Below are positions 45,358 to 56,299 of a stretch of 64,000 bases of DNA, in pieces; the first letter of the stretch is position 1, and each line of letters opens with the position of its first letter. The stretch covers positions 434,001-498,000 of the forward strand of contig NTMA01000001.1 in NCBI GenBank assembly GCA_002917075.1, in the 5' to 3' direction. The notes under the pieces are model-generated. The model was not told where the DNA came from. It saw only the letters and a program-made list of their open reading frames with translations, and searched no databases. Both the position numbers and the translations under genes were made by a program. Source of the stretch: Hawksworthiomyces lignivorus. Taxonomy: Eukaryota > Ascomycota > Sordariomycetes > Ophiostomatales > Ophiostomataceae.

Positions 45358-47313
45358 ATGGATTCATCATCCTCCTTCGGCCCAGATGAGCCGCCACCTC
45401 CGTTTCTCACCTTTCTCCCCAAAACTCCGTCCACCACGTCCGTCTACGAGATGCCGCGTGAGCCCCGACTCAAGCTGCTCGTGGCGGCCAATGGCCCCAA
45501 AGAGGTGGCGTACGCGCAGGCGATCGCCGTGCGGCTGTCTAAGGAGCCCAAGATCTCGATCAAAGTCATCGTCGACGACCTGACCCACCGGCTGACCCAG
45601 GAGTTTCCGGCCTACACCAACCGCTGCCTGCGGCCATGCGGCGGCGTGGCGGCCAAGGACGTCGAGACGGCGCAGCAGCGCGCCTTTGAGCTGGTGGCGT
45701 GGGCCGACCTGCTGGTGCTGGCGCCCATCGACGCGGACCACCTGGCACGCATGATGGCGGGCATCACCGACACGCTGCTGCTGGAGGTGCTGCGCAGCTG
45801 GGACGCCTCCAAGCGCATCCTGCTGGTGCCGGGCATGTCGGTGCACATGTGGGAGAACCCGGTGACCAAGCGCCAGATCAGCAAGCTGCACCGCAAGTGG
45901 CACTGGATCCGCGTGATGCCGCCGATCCTGTGGCACTACTACCAGCCGGGCAGCGGGCTCAGCGGTAGCGGCGGCAGCAGCAGCAAGGGCGTGACGGTCG
46001 ACAGCGGCGGCGCCCTCGCCACCACGGCCACGGCCATGCTGTCGGGCCCGCTGCAGCGCAAGCGGGTGGTGGAGTGGTCGGGGTTCGCGGACCTGATCGG
46101 CATCATCAAGAACCACGCGGACCTGCTGTCGCTGGGCCACGACGTGGACGTGGCGGCGCTGGGCGGCAGCGGGCTGCTGGGCGGGGCGGGCAGCCGGGCG
46201 TTTGGCGCGGGCGTCGGGGCGGGCGGCGGCGCGGCGGGGCTGCCGCGCACCGACGTGCGGCTGCCGCCGGAGATCTGGACCATCATCCTCGAGTACGCCG
46301 ACGACTGGGAGCTGGCGCAGGCGCTCAACGTGTTCACGAACCTGCCGATGCCGACCAAGTACGGGTGGCGGCGGGAGCCGCGCGACCCGTCGGACGCGCA
46401 GCAGGTATTTATGCACGAGCTCGAGTGGACGCTGCTGACGGCGGAGCCGGCGCGCATCTGCCGCAAGCTGGCGCAGGCGCCGGCGACGATCCACGACCTG
46501 TCGGCGCTGGCGATCCGGCTCGTGTTCAAGTTCGCGCTGACCGAGGTGCTGACGTACGTCGAGGCGCACTGCCCGCTCGTGTTCCGCAACTTTGACGGCA
46601 AGACGGTGCCGACCAAGGCGTCGGCGTACTTTGGGCGCACCGAGATCCTCGACTGGTGGGCGCGGTCGCCGTCGTTCCTCGAGAAGCAGTACGACGCCGA
46701 GTGCCTCGACGGCGCCTCCAAGAACGGCTACGTGCACGTGCTCGAGTGGTGGCGCCGCTCCGGCCTGCCCCTCAAGTACACCGAGGCCGCGCTCGAGCAG
46801 GCCAGCGCCCGCGGCCACGTGCGCGTGCTCGAGTGGTGGCGCGAGGCCTCGCTCGCCAGCCCCGCCGTCGTCCTCAAGCCCGGCCGCGCCCTCATGTGCG
46901 CCGCCCAGTACGGCCGCGCCGCCGTCCTGCGCTGGTGGGAGGAGAGCGGCGTCGACGCCGGCCACCAGGACGCCATCTGCAAGGTCGCCTCCTACTGGGG
47001 CCAGGTCGGCGTGCTCGAGCTCTGGCGCGAGCTGCGCGGCGACGACAAGATCGCCTTCAACAGCCAGGTCCTCGTCGAGCCCACCCGCCACTCCCACGTC
47101 GGCGTCCTCGACTGGTGGAAGGCCTACGCCCACGGCCAGCTGCCCCGCATGAACGGCCGCCGCGCCAAGCAGGTCGAGTACCGCACCATGGACATCGAGG
47201 AGGCCCTCGAGGACGCTCTCGGCGACCAGACCGCCGTCCGCCGCTGGTGGGCCGAGAACGGCCTCAACCTCGGCCTCGGCACCAGCGAGTGGATGAAGTC
47301 GCGGTACCTCTGA
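45358..47313 (+). CDS. HFCD flavoprotein (PPC decarboxylase/Hal3-like) fused to F-box-like and ankyrin-like repeats
   Basis: A single exon of 651 residues; the ATG at 45358 is the first good start. Residues about 37-195 resemble the homo-oligomeric flavin-containing cysteine decarboxylase fold: LKLLVAANG strand, DLLVLAPIDADHLARM (118-132) and a ligand loop PGMSVHMWENPVT (158-170). In true phosphopantothenoylcysteine decarboxylases the latter reads P-A-M-N, so the catalytic Asn is replaced by Ser161 and activity is doubtful. After a Gly/Ser linker, LPPEIWTIILEYAD (about 302-315) looks F-box-like. From about 430 to the end there are repeats with V-L-E-W-W signatures spaced about 35 residues apart, like divergent ankyrin repeats. 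The function is unknown; a flavin- or peptide-sensing adaptor is one guess. Confidence 0.8.
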   Translation: MDSSSSFGPDEPPPPFLTFLPKTPSTTSVYEMPREPRLKLLVAANGPKEVAYAQAIAVRLSKEPKISIKVIVDDLTHRLTQEFPAYTNRCLRPCGGVAAKDVETAQQRAFELVAWADLLVLAPIDADHLARMMAGITDTLLLEVLRSWDASKRILLVPGMSVHMWENPVTKRQISKLHRKWHWIRVMPPILWHYYQPGSGLSGSGGSSSKGVTVDSGGALATTATAMLSGPLQRKRVVEWSGFADLIGIIKNHADLLSLGHDVDVAALGGSGLLGGAGSRAFGAGVGAGGGAAGLPRTDVRLPPEIWTIILEYADDWELAQALNVFTNLPMPTKYGWRREPRDPSDAQQVFMHELEWTLLTAEPARICRKLAQAPATIHDLSALAIRLVFKFALTEVLTYVEAHCPLVFRNFDGKTVPTKASAYFGRTEILDWWARSPSFLEKQYDAECLDGASKNGYVHVLEWWRRSGLPLKYTEAALEQASARGHVRVLEWWREASLASPAVVLKPGRALMCAAQYGRAAVLRWWEESGVDAGHQDAICKVASYWGQVGVLELWRELRGDDKIAFNSQVLVEPTRHSHVGVLDWWKAYAHGQLPRMNGRRAKQVEYRTMDIEEALEDALGDQTAVRRWWAENGLNLGLGTSEWMKSRYL

Positions 47314-47867
47314 AGCGACCCCGCGTAAGGAAACAAAAGAAAGAAAGAAAGAAAGAAAGAAATTTACTGTACGATTACCTGGAGAGAAATTGAGAGAGAG
47401 AGAGGAGGGGAAACAAGGAGATATACCATTGCAAGCGATATTGGAACGCCGACTTTTTCGACTCAGGCTTGGGGATCTGGTTGTTGGACTTGTTTTTTCT
47501 TTGTTTGATCCGGAACCAGAAAGAACAAAAAAATAGCATGGCGCGTATGATTGGGTTTAAGCGGCGTTCTCGATCATCTTTGCTTCAAATTTATAGGACA
47601 TACCATATAGATTGTTACTAGACATACAAACGAGAGTATGGGAAAGGAAACCAAAATTTATGCATGTAGGGTACATAGTTTTAAGGCATCGCCGCGAGAA
47701 AATCCGGGAGCATCATGAAAAAAAAATAGCATTTGCAAAATAAAGTATAGTATGCACAAAATAAGAGCCATTCGGGTATCTTTTGAAAACGACATGGAAA
47801 GCAGAAAGCGGCCGTAGCAGTCGAGTTGTGTTCGCCCCTCGCAAAATCCACTCCCGTCTACCGACGC
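47314..47867. other. Intergenic, convergent 3' ends
   Basis: An AAAG microsatellite lies at about 47336-47361. The rest is AT-rich 3' flanking sequence with no gene. Confidence 0.65.
47336..47361. repeat. AAAG microsatellite
   Basis: About six copies of AAAG just after the stop codon of the flavoprotein fusion gene. Confidence 0.85.
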
Positions 47868-48621
47868 CTAGGTCGCCGCCATGTACTTCTGCGGCACGCT
47901 GGGGATCAGCTTCCGCAGTACCTCGATCTTGCGTGCCTGCTGCTTGTGCCGAGTCTCAGAAACAGCCGGCCGGCCATCGTGCCGCCTCTGCTGCTGCTGG
48001 CCACCGCCGTAGACGACGGTGAAGTCCGGCACGCGCTCGCCGGGCGCGAGAATAGTCCGCGGTGCGAGCGTGCAGTACTGCAAGGCCGGCGGGCGGAGAA
48101 GAGGCCAGAGAGTTAGCAAATGAGGCAGGCTACTTTCGGGGGCGAGAACCTCCGAGAGAATAGGACAAAAGGAAGAGAGGGAGGGAAAGAAAAGGCCTTA
48201 CACGTCCAACCACCGCACCACGCCCGATCTGGCTGCGCGCACCAACGACACTGCCCTGGCCGATGACGGCCCCGGCTTCGATGGCCGCCCCCGTCTCCAC
48301 CGACACGTAGTCGGCTAGAGTGACGCTGCCCTCAGCGGGAGAAACCGTGCCGCTGCTTCCGCTGGCCGCCGGAAGGGTGCCCCCGATTATTGAGCGCTCC
48401 TCGACGATGCACCGCCGCCCGATGTTGACGGGTCCGCCCCGGGCGTCTAGGCGCGCGCGCGGGTGCACCACGCTGTCGCCGCTGACGGTGACCGGGAAGG
48501 TGCCCACGACAGCCACGGCGTCTGCCATGACGACGCTGCCGCTGCTGCCGTCTGTGACAAAGTGCACAGGCGTCGCGGGCACCGCCGGCGCGGACGGCAT
48601 CATAGACTGTCGCTTGGACAT
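47868..48621 (-). CDS. Dynactin subunit 6 (p27)
   Basis: p27 caps the pointed end of the Arp1 filament in dynactin together with p25 and supports dynein-driven transport of nuclei and endosomes. Exons 48621-48202 and 48077-47868 (phase 0, 124-nt intron) give 209 residues. The middle consists of hexapeptide repeats of the left-handed beta-helix ([IV]-G-x-x-x-x type: VNIGRRCIVEE, AAIEAGAVIGQGSVVGARS). The junction joins AVVGR to YCTLAPRTI, and the helix closes with PDFTVVYG. The C-terminal helix (QARKIEVLRKLIP) matches the family tail. Length is usual. Confidence 0.9.
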
Positions 48622-50547
48622 GTCGGCACTTGGGAGGGGGGATATGGGCGAAGAAAATGAGAGAGAAGGCAAAGTCAGCCCGGGGAAAAAGAAAAAGAAA
48701 AAAGGTTCTCTTGGTCTCGTCAGGAACTGCTCTCTATCCCCGCCAGCAGGAGAAGAGACAAAGCAAAGTAAAATCGAGCAACATTCAGCAGGACAACGAA
48801 TGTCCGTTGTAGTGGTAAGAGAGAGCAAATAGCTCTAAGCTCTAGAATGGTGGGACCTTGAAAGGTACAGGGCCCCCAGCCAATCAAATCACACTGTGGA
48901 GAGGTCCTTCAACGAACGACAACGATCGCGAGTAAGATACTCTCCTTCTGTTTGCTGGCCACGATCCAGATGGCAGAGAAGAGTTTGCTTTATTGAGATG
49001 TTCCATATTCAGATAATGTGTCACAAATCAAGATCACTTACGTAGGCCAATCTCTACTGCTATTTCAGTTACGATCTCAGCAGCTCGCAGTGTATTCCAA
49101 CCCAGCTTCATTCGCTTCTCACCCCCTTTTACTCGGCCCGAAAAGACCATTGGACATTTTACCATGTATCAAGAGACTAGTGAGCGTTCTCCTGTCTCTG
49201 TTGCGTGTTGCTGTCTTTGAAGAGAACTCTTTGTGGGAGCTTCCGTCTAGCACTCAGCGTACCGAAGGCGCTCGATGTTTCTATGGTACGTCATCACTTT
49301 GAACACATAGCCTTGGTCAATGAGGAATGCTTGACGTCTCTTTCGAGCGCCAGGCTGTGCAATTGCAAACACCATTGCACGGCCGTCCCGAATTTCTACG
49401 AAATATTTGTTGTCTCGCAACGTCATCTTCACCTAGCCGCAGCCTTTGCCGCTCTGAGTGTTGTATTTGATGACATTGGCCGGTATCTCATTCTTCACCA
49501 ACCAGATGAGAGAATTGACAGAATCTTCAGAACGGAGGCCGCCGCATACAGGACGTTGGTCGTGAGACTGTATTCATGTATGAGTGTTGGTCGACGTGTG
49601 GCTCGGCAATCGTGATCAAAAAAAATCCGGTGCTCGAGATGCTAAAGGATGGAAGCTCTCAAAAATAAACTGCTCCCAGTCATCTAGGGTGGTCAATTCT
49701 TGTGATCGAGGTTGACTGGGGGGCAGCAGAATTCCGTCTCTGCTGAGTTGGGAATATCCAGAGGCTGCCGACTCTGCGTCGGTGACACTGGCAGGGAGCA
49801 CGCACGGAAACGAGCTACTATCAAGCTTCTGGATGCTTCGGGAGATCGCTGGCGGGCCTGTTGGCCGTCTCGTGAGGGGAATAAACACTGATACCGAAGG
49901 CAACCATATTTTGAAAGACCGATCACAGAAAAAGAGCTCAGGTGAATGGGTGACGTCGAGTCGAGATTTCAAGAAGGCCCGCAAACAACTGCAGTGTTAA
50001 GCTGCTAGCTGGCGGGCAGATCCGCTAAGAAAAGATGATCACAAATACCCAATCCCCGAAAATCCACGTGATCAATTCCTCTCATGGATGCCTCTACGCT
50101 TTCATAACCCACGGAAGACCAAGCCAGATACTCAATTCACTATATAATATGCATATTAAAAACATATAGAAAATCTAGAAAATAAAAAAACCAATTGAGC
50201 TCTATTGTTTGTCCAAGCTGCTGCTGTTCTGGCACTGTAAACCGACATCCCATGTATTAGCTTTCAGCGGTCTCTAATTGGTCACTTACACCCCCACATT
50301 ATTTACACGTGACTCTACTACGAGAGACCTTTCCCGGCAAAGATGGCGGCCATCACAGCTTTTGCTTTTCCCGAAATCTCCACGAGAATACGGTACCACC
50401 CCAAAAATAAAGTCCCTCTCCCCATTATCAATCTATCCCTCTCCCTCCCCCCCTCCATTGGTGCTTCCCATATCTGCTCAATTGAGCAGAAACAGGTCCA
50501 CATCTCTCTTCCTTTTTGTTTTTTTTTTCGTTTCTATCGCCATAACC
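48622..50547. other. Divergent intergenic region with a possible degenerate gene on the minus strand
   Basis: On the minus strand, 49613-49247 reads as protein-like sequence interrupted by a single TAG near 49440, and another open stretch covers 49984-49616. The parts do not assemble into a model with consistent phases. The 250 bases before NUO51 are C/T-rich on + and likely its leader. Confidence 0.4.
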
Positions 50548-52320
50548 ATGCTCTCCCGAAGCGCATCTGCCGCTCCCAAGGCGGCCGCCTCCGCCCAGAC
50601 CCTCGCCCGTGTGTGTGCTTCGCCGGCCCTGTCCCAGACGTCAACAGCTTCGACGACATCCTCCTCTTCCTCGCCGTCCTCATTACAATCTCGCACATTC
50701 TCGTCCTCCTCCAGCCGCTCGTTTGCCACCGTCCAGGATGACGCACCCGCGGCCCCCAAGCCCCGGACGTACGGCGGTCTCAAGGACCAGGACCGCATCT
50801 TCCAGAACCTGTACGGTCGCTACCCGCCCGACCTGAAGCACGCTCGCAAGATGGGCGACTGGCACAAGACCAAGGAGATCCTGCTCAAGGGCCACGACTG
50901 GATCATCAACGAGGTCAAGACCTCGGGCCTGCGCGGCCGTGGTGGCGCCGGTTTCCCGTCTGGTCTGAAATGGGTAAGCTGAGAAATCTTCCCCCTTTTT
51001 TTGATCCCTTTGCATGATATATTACTACTATATTCCTGCTGCTCTTCGTTTTCTTGCTTCAATTGCTGACTCCTGGCAGTCTTTCATGAACTTCAAGGAC
51101 TGGGACAAGGACACCAAGCCGCGGTACCTCGTAGTCAACGCCGACGAGGGCGAGCCGGGCACCTGCAAGGACCGCGAGATCATGCGCAAGGACCCGCACA
51201 AGCTGGTGGAGGGCTGTCTGATCGCGGGCCGGGCGATGAACGCGACGGCGGCGTACATCTACATCCGCGGCGAGTTTATCTATGAGGCGGCGGTGCTGCA
51301 GAAGGCGATCAACGAGGCGTACGCGGAGGGCCTGATCGGCAAGAACGCGTGCGGCTCGGGCTATGACTTTGACGTGTTCATCCACCGCGGCGCGGGCGCG
51401 TACGTGTGCGGCGAGGAGACGTCGCTGATCGAGTCGCTCGAGGGCAAGCCCGGCAAGCCGCGCCTCAAGCCGCCGTTCCCGGCGGCCGTGGGCCTGTTCG
51501 GCTGCCCGTCGACGGTGACCAACGTGGAGACGGTGGCGGTGGCGCCGACCATCTGCCGGCGCGGCGGCAGCTGGTTCGCGGGCTTTGGTCGCGAGCGCAA
51601 CCAGGGCACCAAGCTGTTCTGCATCAGCGGCCACGTCAACAACCCGTGCACGGTCGAGGAGGAGATGTCCATCTCGATGCGCGAGCTGATCGAGCGCCAC
51701 TGCGGCGGCGTGCGCGGCGGCTGGGACAACCTGCTGGCCGTCATCCCCGGCGGCTCGTCCACGCCCATCCTGCCCAAGCGCGTGTGCGACGACCAGGTCA
51801 TGGACTTTGACGCCCTCAAGGACAGCCAGTCGGGCCTCGGCACCGCCGCCGTCATCGTCATGGACAAGAGCACCGACGTCGTGCGCGCCATCGCCCGCCT
51901 CAGTCACTTTTACCGCCACGAGTCCTGCGGCCAGTGCACCCCCTGCCGCGAGGGCAGCAAGTGGACCGAGCAGATCATGAGCCGCTTCGAGAAGGGCATG
52001 GGCCGCGAGCGCGAGATCGACATGCTGCAGGAGCTGACCAAGCAGGTCGAGGGCCACACCATCTGCGGTATGCACTTCCCCCCTTTTTTTCCTTTTCCCC
52101 CAATTCCTTTCTCTGTACGTGTGTCTTGTATGCTAACTTTTCTGCTCCAGCTCTCGGCGAGGCTTTCGCATGGCCCATCCAGGGCCTCATCCGCCACTTC
52201 CGGCCAGAACTGGAGGCGCGGATGCAGAAGTTCGCCGAGCAGACCGGCGGCGAGGCGCTGGCCGGCGGCTGGCAGCACGATGCGCGCCAGCAGGGCGAGC
52301 TGATCTCCCCCGGCCAGTAG
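50548..52320 (+). CDS. nuo-51: NADH:ubiquinone oxidoreductase 51 kDa subunit (complex I flavoprotein 1)
   Basis: This subunit binds NADH and FMN and passes electrons to its [4Fe-4S] cluster at the tip of the matrix arm of complex I. Exons 50548-50973, 51080-52067 and 52151-52320 give 527 residues. The presequence is serine-rich, with R57-S-F59 then A60, an MPP/Icp55-type site. Motifs: FMN/NADH loop [13 protein letters not shown] before the first junction, [33 protein letters not shown], and the iron-sulphur ligands in [11 protein letters not shown] (about 424-434), with the fourth cysteine in HTIC at the last junction. The protein is about 30 residues longer than usual, due to the presequence and the tail. 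Confidence 0.96.
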
Positions 52321-53077
52321 AGGAGGACATGTGTGCCGCGGCGTAGGGTGGGGAAGTTTTCTGTCTTTCTGTTTTTCTAGTTTTTGGTTTCTATTGCTAG
52401 TCGCTGAGTGACTGGGCAAGTGAAAACAGAAGCCAGGGGACGAGAGGCGAAACCAAGGAGACAAAATCAAAAAGAAACGAACAGAAAATCTATTCGCAAA
52501 AAAGAAAGAAAGAAAGAATAATCAAATCCTGTACATTCGTGCATTTCTGCGAAGACGCTTTGTTTTCGTTTATATCTTCCCTTATTTGCTCAGGGAGGTC
52601 AACACAACCTGTATTTAACTTTAGGAGCCGTTGAATGGATTCATATATTTTGCTTTGTCTAAGACCGTTGTGAACAGTTCTGAACAGTTGTGAGCAGTTG
52701 AGAACTGAATAACTTGCACACAGGCGAGGCTGCGAACATGAGCAGATGAGTTAAACGAGCAAACAATCAATTGGCCAAATTGCTTCTCAAAATTGGGCTG
52801 CGCTGTGCGCATGGGCTGACGCCATGAGATAGAGGGGGGCGCCACTGTGGACAAGGATGGAGACTTTAGGAATCGGCCGGCTTAGAAGCTATCTACTAAA
52901 AACTTATCAATTCTGGACCTCTCTGAAAACAGGACTTCTCGTCTATTCTAATTGAGAATTCTCTTGTGCGTTGCAGTTTTGGTCGTCTTCTTCCAAAACT
53001 GTATAATCGCGCAACTCTCTGCCGCGTCTCCGTCACAGCTGGTCTTCTCCCGTATTGACCATACACCGCCCAACCCA
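52321..53077. other. Intergenic region between tandem genes
   Basis: Contains a short AAAG tract near 52502-52517. A frame upstream of and in register with the Pex11 start (from 52952) would add 42 hydrophobic residues, but the downstream ATG matches the family start better. No other gene is seen. Confidence 0.6.
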
Positions 53078-54221
53078 ATGTCGCTGGAGCAGTTCATCCA
53101 CTTCACGACAGATGCTGGTGAGCTTGTTACTCTGAGACACCTATCAGCTGGATGGGTTGTTCTCACAATTATGCGTGGTACTTTGGCTAATTGGACGTTG
53201 TCTGCCCGTTGACAAAGTCGGCCTTGAGCGGACCCTGCGCCTGGTGCAAGCCTCGCTGCAGATCGTGACGGGCTTCCCGCTCCTGCTGGGCCTCGCCGCC
53301 TCGTTTGGCGCGGGCGGGCTCGCGACGGAAAAGAGCGTGGCTGCTACGGGCTTGGCCCTGAACGGCGCGCGCGAGCGCGTCAACCTGGTGCGGCGCTTCT
53401 CGCGCCTGTTCCGGTTCGTGGAGAGTTTCCATGCGGCGTACAAGCTGTACACGGGCCTGTTTGAGCAGCAGCCAGAGAAGAAGGAAGAGGAGAAGGAGCC
53501 GACAGAGAAGAATAGCACGGAGAAGAGAGACGCGAAGCCCAAGAAGCGGGGCGTGCGGCTGGACCTGTGGCTGGACGCCTTCGGCTGCACGTTCAACGGG
53601 CTGTACCTGCTGCTGGAGACGGCGACGGTGGTGGACGCGCTGGGCGTCAAGGGGCTGGCGGTGTGGGGCCCGGCGACGGCGGACCGCCTGGGCCTCGAGG
53701 GCCAGCGCTACTGGTTCCTGGCGCTGGCCTGCGGCGTGGCGGCCGACCTGGTGCGCATGGCGCGCGTCACGCGCGACGTGCCGCTGCCGCCGCTGACGGC
53801 GGCCGAGGAGGCCGAGCTGCAGCAAGCCAGCCAGGGCAGCCCGCTGGCGGGAGCGGACGCCGCCCAGGACGAGGGCGAGGACGCCAGCGAGGACGTGGAC
53901 GAGAAGGCCGCGGCGCGCGGCGCCCTGCTGCAGCAGGAGCAGGCGCGGCTGCGCGGCATCGTGCGCGGCCGCACGCGCCAGCGCCGCGTCTGGCTGCGGG
54001 CTCTGCAGGCGCGCCTCTTCGTGCTGGGCCGCCACGCCCTCAGCAACGCGCTCGACCTGCTGCTGCCCGGTACCAGCACCGGTTGGATCCCCGTGCCGCC
54101 CGGACCCCTCGGTCTCGCCATGGTGGGCTCGACGCTGCTCACGGGCTGGGAGGTCTGGCAGCGCTGCGGCCGGGAGGTGGCGGCCAAGCAGGCGGAGGCT
54201 GAGAAGAAGAAGCAGGCTTGA
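53078..54221 (+). CDS. Peroxisomal membrane protein of the Pex11 family
   Basis: Pex11 proteins remodel the peroxisomal membrane and drive its elongation and division. Exons 53078-53117 and 53218-54221 (phase 1, 100-nt intron) give 347 residues; the tiny first exon encodes MSLEQFIHFTTDA, a typical start, joined to VGLERTLRLVQ. An amphipathic region with FSRLFRFVESFHAAYKLYT follows, then a lysine/glutamate-rich linker (about 130-155), the segment RLDLWLDAFGCTFNGLYLLLE, an acidic loop near 250 and a final hydrophobic stretch (LGLAMVGSTLLTGWEVW). It resembles the Pex11C-like paralogues of filamentous fungi rather than canonical Pex11; which paralogue is not certain. It is convergent with the Rsm1-like gene, 197 bases away. 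Confidence 0.82.
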
Positions 54222-54418
54222 ACGCTCTGCTGCCGTGAAAACCAGAAAAAGAAAGACCTACACACGGAGCGATTTGATACGCAGGATTGCCCATATACTA
54301 CTACGATTTGCCATAGACTGCATGTACATAGAAGAGATAACATTGAATAGAAAATGCGCTTGCTGATTCGTCTAATCTGCCATTATTACACCAAAATTTG
54401 CCTCTGCCATCTATAAAA

Positions 54419-56299
54419 TTACAATTGTCCTTGGCTCTCAGGCCGCACAAGCGAGTGGCTCGTCCCCGGCCGGCTGCTACCGCCGACGCCGACGCCCGCC
54501 TTTTTCAGCTTCTTGGCCGTCGTGCCTTTGCTATCAAACAGGCTCTTGACGCGCCGTAGCCGCGCCCACCGCTCCTTGTCCTTGGCCTCGCGCGCAGCCT
54601 CGTCCTCGACGTTATCGTCGTCGGCGAAGAACAAGCTGCCGCCGCCGGAGCCGGGCGTGCCGTCGACGGCTGTCACCGGCCGCCGCACAGGCGTCGTAGG
54701 TACGCCGTCTGCCACGTCTGCGCCCGCACCCGCAGCCGTCTTCGAGGGCGTCGCCATGGGCGTGGACGCAGCAGAAGAATATGCGCCTGCGCCGCCAGCC
54801 GTGCGCGGCCGCGCGCCGCCGCCACCGGTGGCCGACATGCGGTTGCGCAGGTAGGCGTCGTTCTTGAGCACGCGGACGAGGACCTCCCAGCCGGGCGGGT
54901 TGGCGTCTGCCGCGCTGGCCTTGCGGCTGCGCCCCACCCGCGTGCCGCTGCTGCCGCCGCCGGGATTCCGCTGCATGGCGCCGTTCTTCCAGGGGCAGAA
55001 GAAGCGGTGCTCGAGCACGGCGTCCAGGTGGTCCATGGGCGCGGGCTCCAGCACCGTCTGCGTGTCCAGGTCGACCTGCTTGCTCTTGAACATCCACAGG
55101 CCCAGGCGGCGCAGGCAGGCGTGGCACGACGCCGAGTTGGGCACTGCGCCGATGCGGCTGTTGGTCAGGCCCTGCCAGCCCATGACGGCGAGGGCGAGGG
55201 CGACGCGGTTTGGCGGCGTTGGGGCAGAGGTGGAAGTGGGAGGTGTGGCGGTGGTCGTGGCGGTGGGGGCGGCATTGGCCGCAGCAGGGACCGGGTCGAA
55301 AAAGGTGGGCGGCAGCGTGGCGAGCACCGCATCAATGTCCAGGCCCGCGGGCAGCCGCAGGTTGAACTCGTAGGGCAGAAAGTCCTTGCGCGCGCACAGC
55401 TCGCCGTAGCGCCGGCGCAGGTCGTCGACGGCCTGCTGCGGACTGGCCAGCGGCAGCCGCAGGAGGCTGTCGTCGCAGCCCTTCTTCTGCCACAGGCAGT
55501 CCTCCTGGTGCGCCGCCGCGATCAGGTCCGCGTACTTGGCCACGAGCGCCTCCTCGGCGGCCTCGGCGGCCTCAGCCAGCGGCACCCGCGCGGCGGGCGC
55601 TTCTTTTTCGTCTTTGTCGCCGCCCCCCTCGTCCTGCCGGCCCAGCCGCACCACCAGCTCCTTGTTGCACAGCGTGCACCGCAGCCGCTCCTTGCCCTGG
55701 CACACCCAGCCGCGTTTCGCCCATTCGATCTCATTGATCCGGTTGGGCTTGGGCGTCCAGTCCGTCAGCTCTTGGAACGTCGCCAGCCGCCGCAGCAGCT
55801 GCTCGCGGTCCCCCGGGCAGTACCGCGGCGCCGGTGGCGGCTGCTGCTTCTGCTGCTGTTGTTCTTTCTGTGCGGGAGCGGCTGGAGCCGCCACCAGCGT
55901 CGCCCCATCTCGGATCCGCGCGCTTGCTCTTTGGTCCAGGGTGCCGGGGGCGGCATCCCTCAGGCCGATGCGCCGGCGCTTGGCGAGGAACTCCAGGTTC
56001 GCTACGGCCGAAGCGGTGGCCGCCCCAGCTCTCGTGGTCACCGTCGACGACGACGATAGCGGCGACGTCGAAAATAACATGTCGGACGAGCTGCGAGTAC
56101 CGCTCTCTGCATCTACTGTCGCGCTGATGCCGGCAGAAGTGCCATTGTTTTGAGTCGTCGAGGTTTCGTTTGCACTGCGATTCGAGGAAAATGAGGATGG
56201 GCGGGAGGGCTGGCTCTTTTCAGGCGTTGTAACGGAATTGGCAGATCGCGTGCCGATCCCCTGAAGCAGGGCATTGAACTTCCGCTTCGTCGCATTCAT
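54419..56299 (-). CDS. RSM1: C3HC zinc finger protein, Rsm1 / NIPA (ZC3HC1) family
   Basis: Family members sit at the nuclear basket or act in mRNA export (fission yeast Rsm1); vertebrate NIPA binds TPR at nuclear pores. A single exon encodes 626 residues, beginning MNATKRKFNALLQGIG, a conserved start. The N-terminal 140 residues are Ser/Thr-rich. The first BIR-like zinc module has W181, C208, C211, H264 and C268; between the cysteine pair and His264 is a charged insert of about 50 residues. The second module contains SCHACLRRLGLWMF and later HRFFCPW. A Gly/Ala/Thr-rich region and a basic C-terminus (KKLKKAGVGVGG) follow. Proline/threonine repeats lie near residue 350. Confidence 0.9.
   Translation of the reverse strand: MNATKRKFNALLQGIGTRSANSVTTPEKSQPSRPSSFSSNRSANETSTTQNNGTSAGISATVDAESGTRSSSDMLFSTSPLSSSSTVTTRAGAATASAVANLEFLAKRRRIGLRDAAPGTLDQRASARIRDGATLVAAPAAPAQKEQQQQKQQPPPAPRYCPGDREQLLRRLATFQELTDWTPKPNRINEIEWAKRGWVCQGKERLRCTLCNKELVVRLGRQDEGGGDKDEKEAPAARVPLAEAAEAAEEALVAKYADLIAAAHQEDCLWQKKGCDDSLLRLPLASPQQAVDDLRRRYGELCARKDFLPYEFNLRLPAGLDIDAVLATLPPTFFDPVPAAANAAPTATTTATPPTSTSAPTPPNRVALALAVMGWQGLTNSRIGAVPNSASCHACLRRLGLWMFKSKQVDLDTQTVLEPAPMDHLDAVLEHRFFCPWKNGAMQRNPGGGSSGTRVGRSRKASAADANPPGWEVLVRVLKNDAYLRNRMSATGGGGARPRTAGGAGAYSSAASTPMATPSKTAAGAGADVADGVPTTPVRRPVTAVDGTPGSGGGSLFFADDDNVEDEAAREAKDKERWARLRRVKSLFDSKGTTAKKLKKAGVGVGGSSRPGTSHSLVRPESQGQL

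Noticed and set aside
45367..47133. A 588-codon antisense frame opposite the flavoprotein fusion
   Set aside because: Same cause: high GC at third positions removes stops on the other strand. No signature and no start context.
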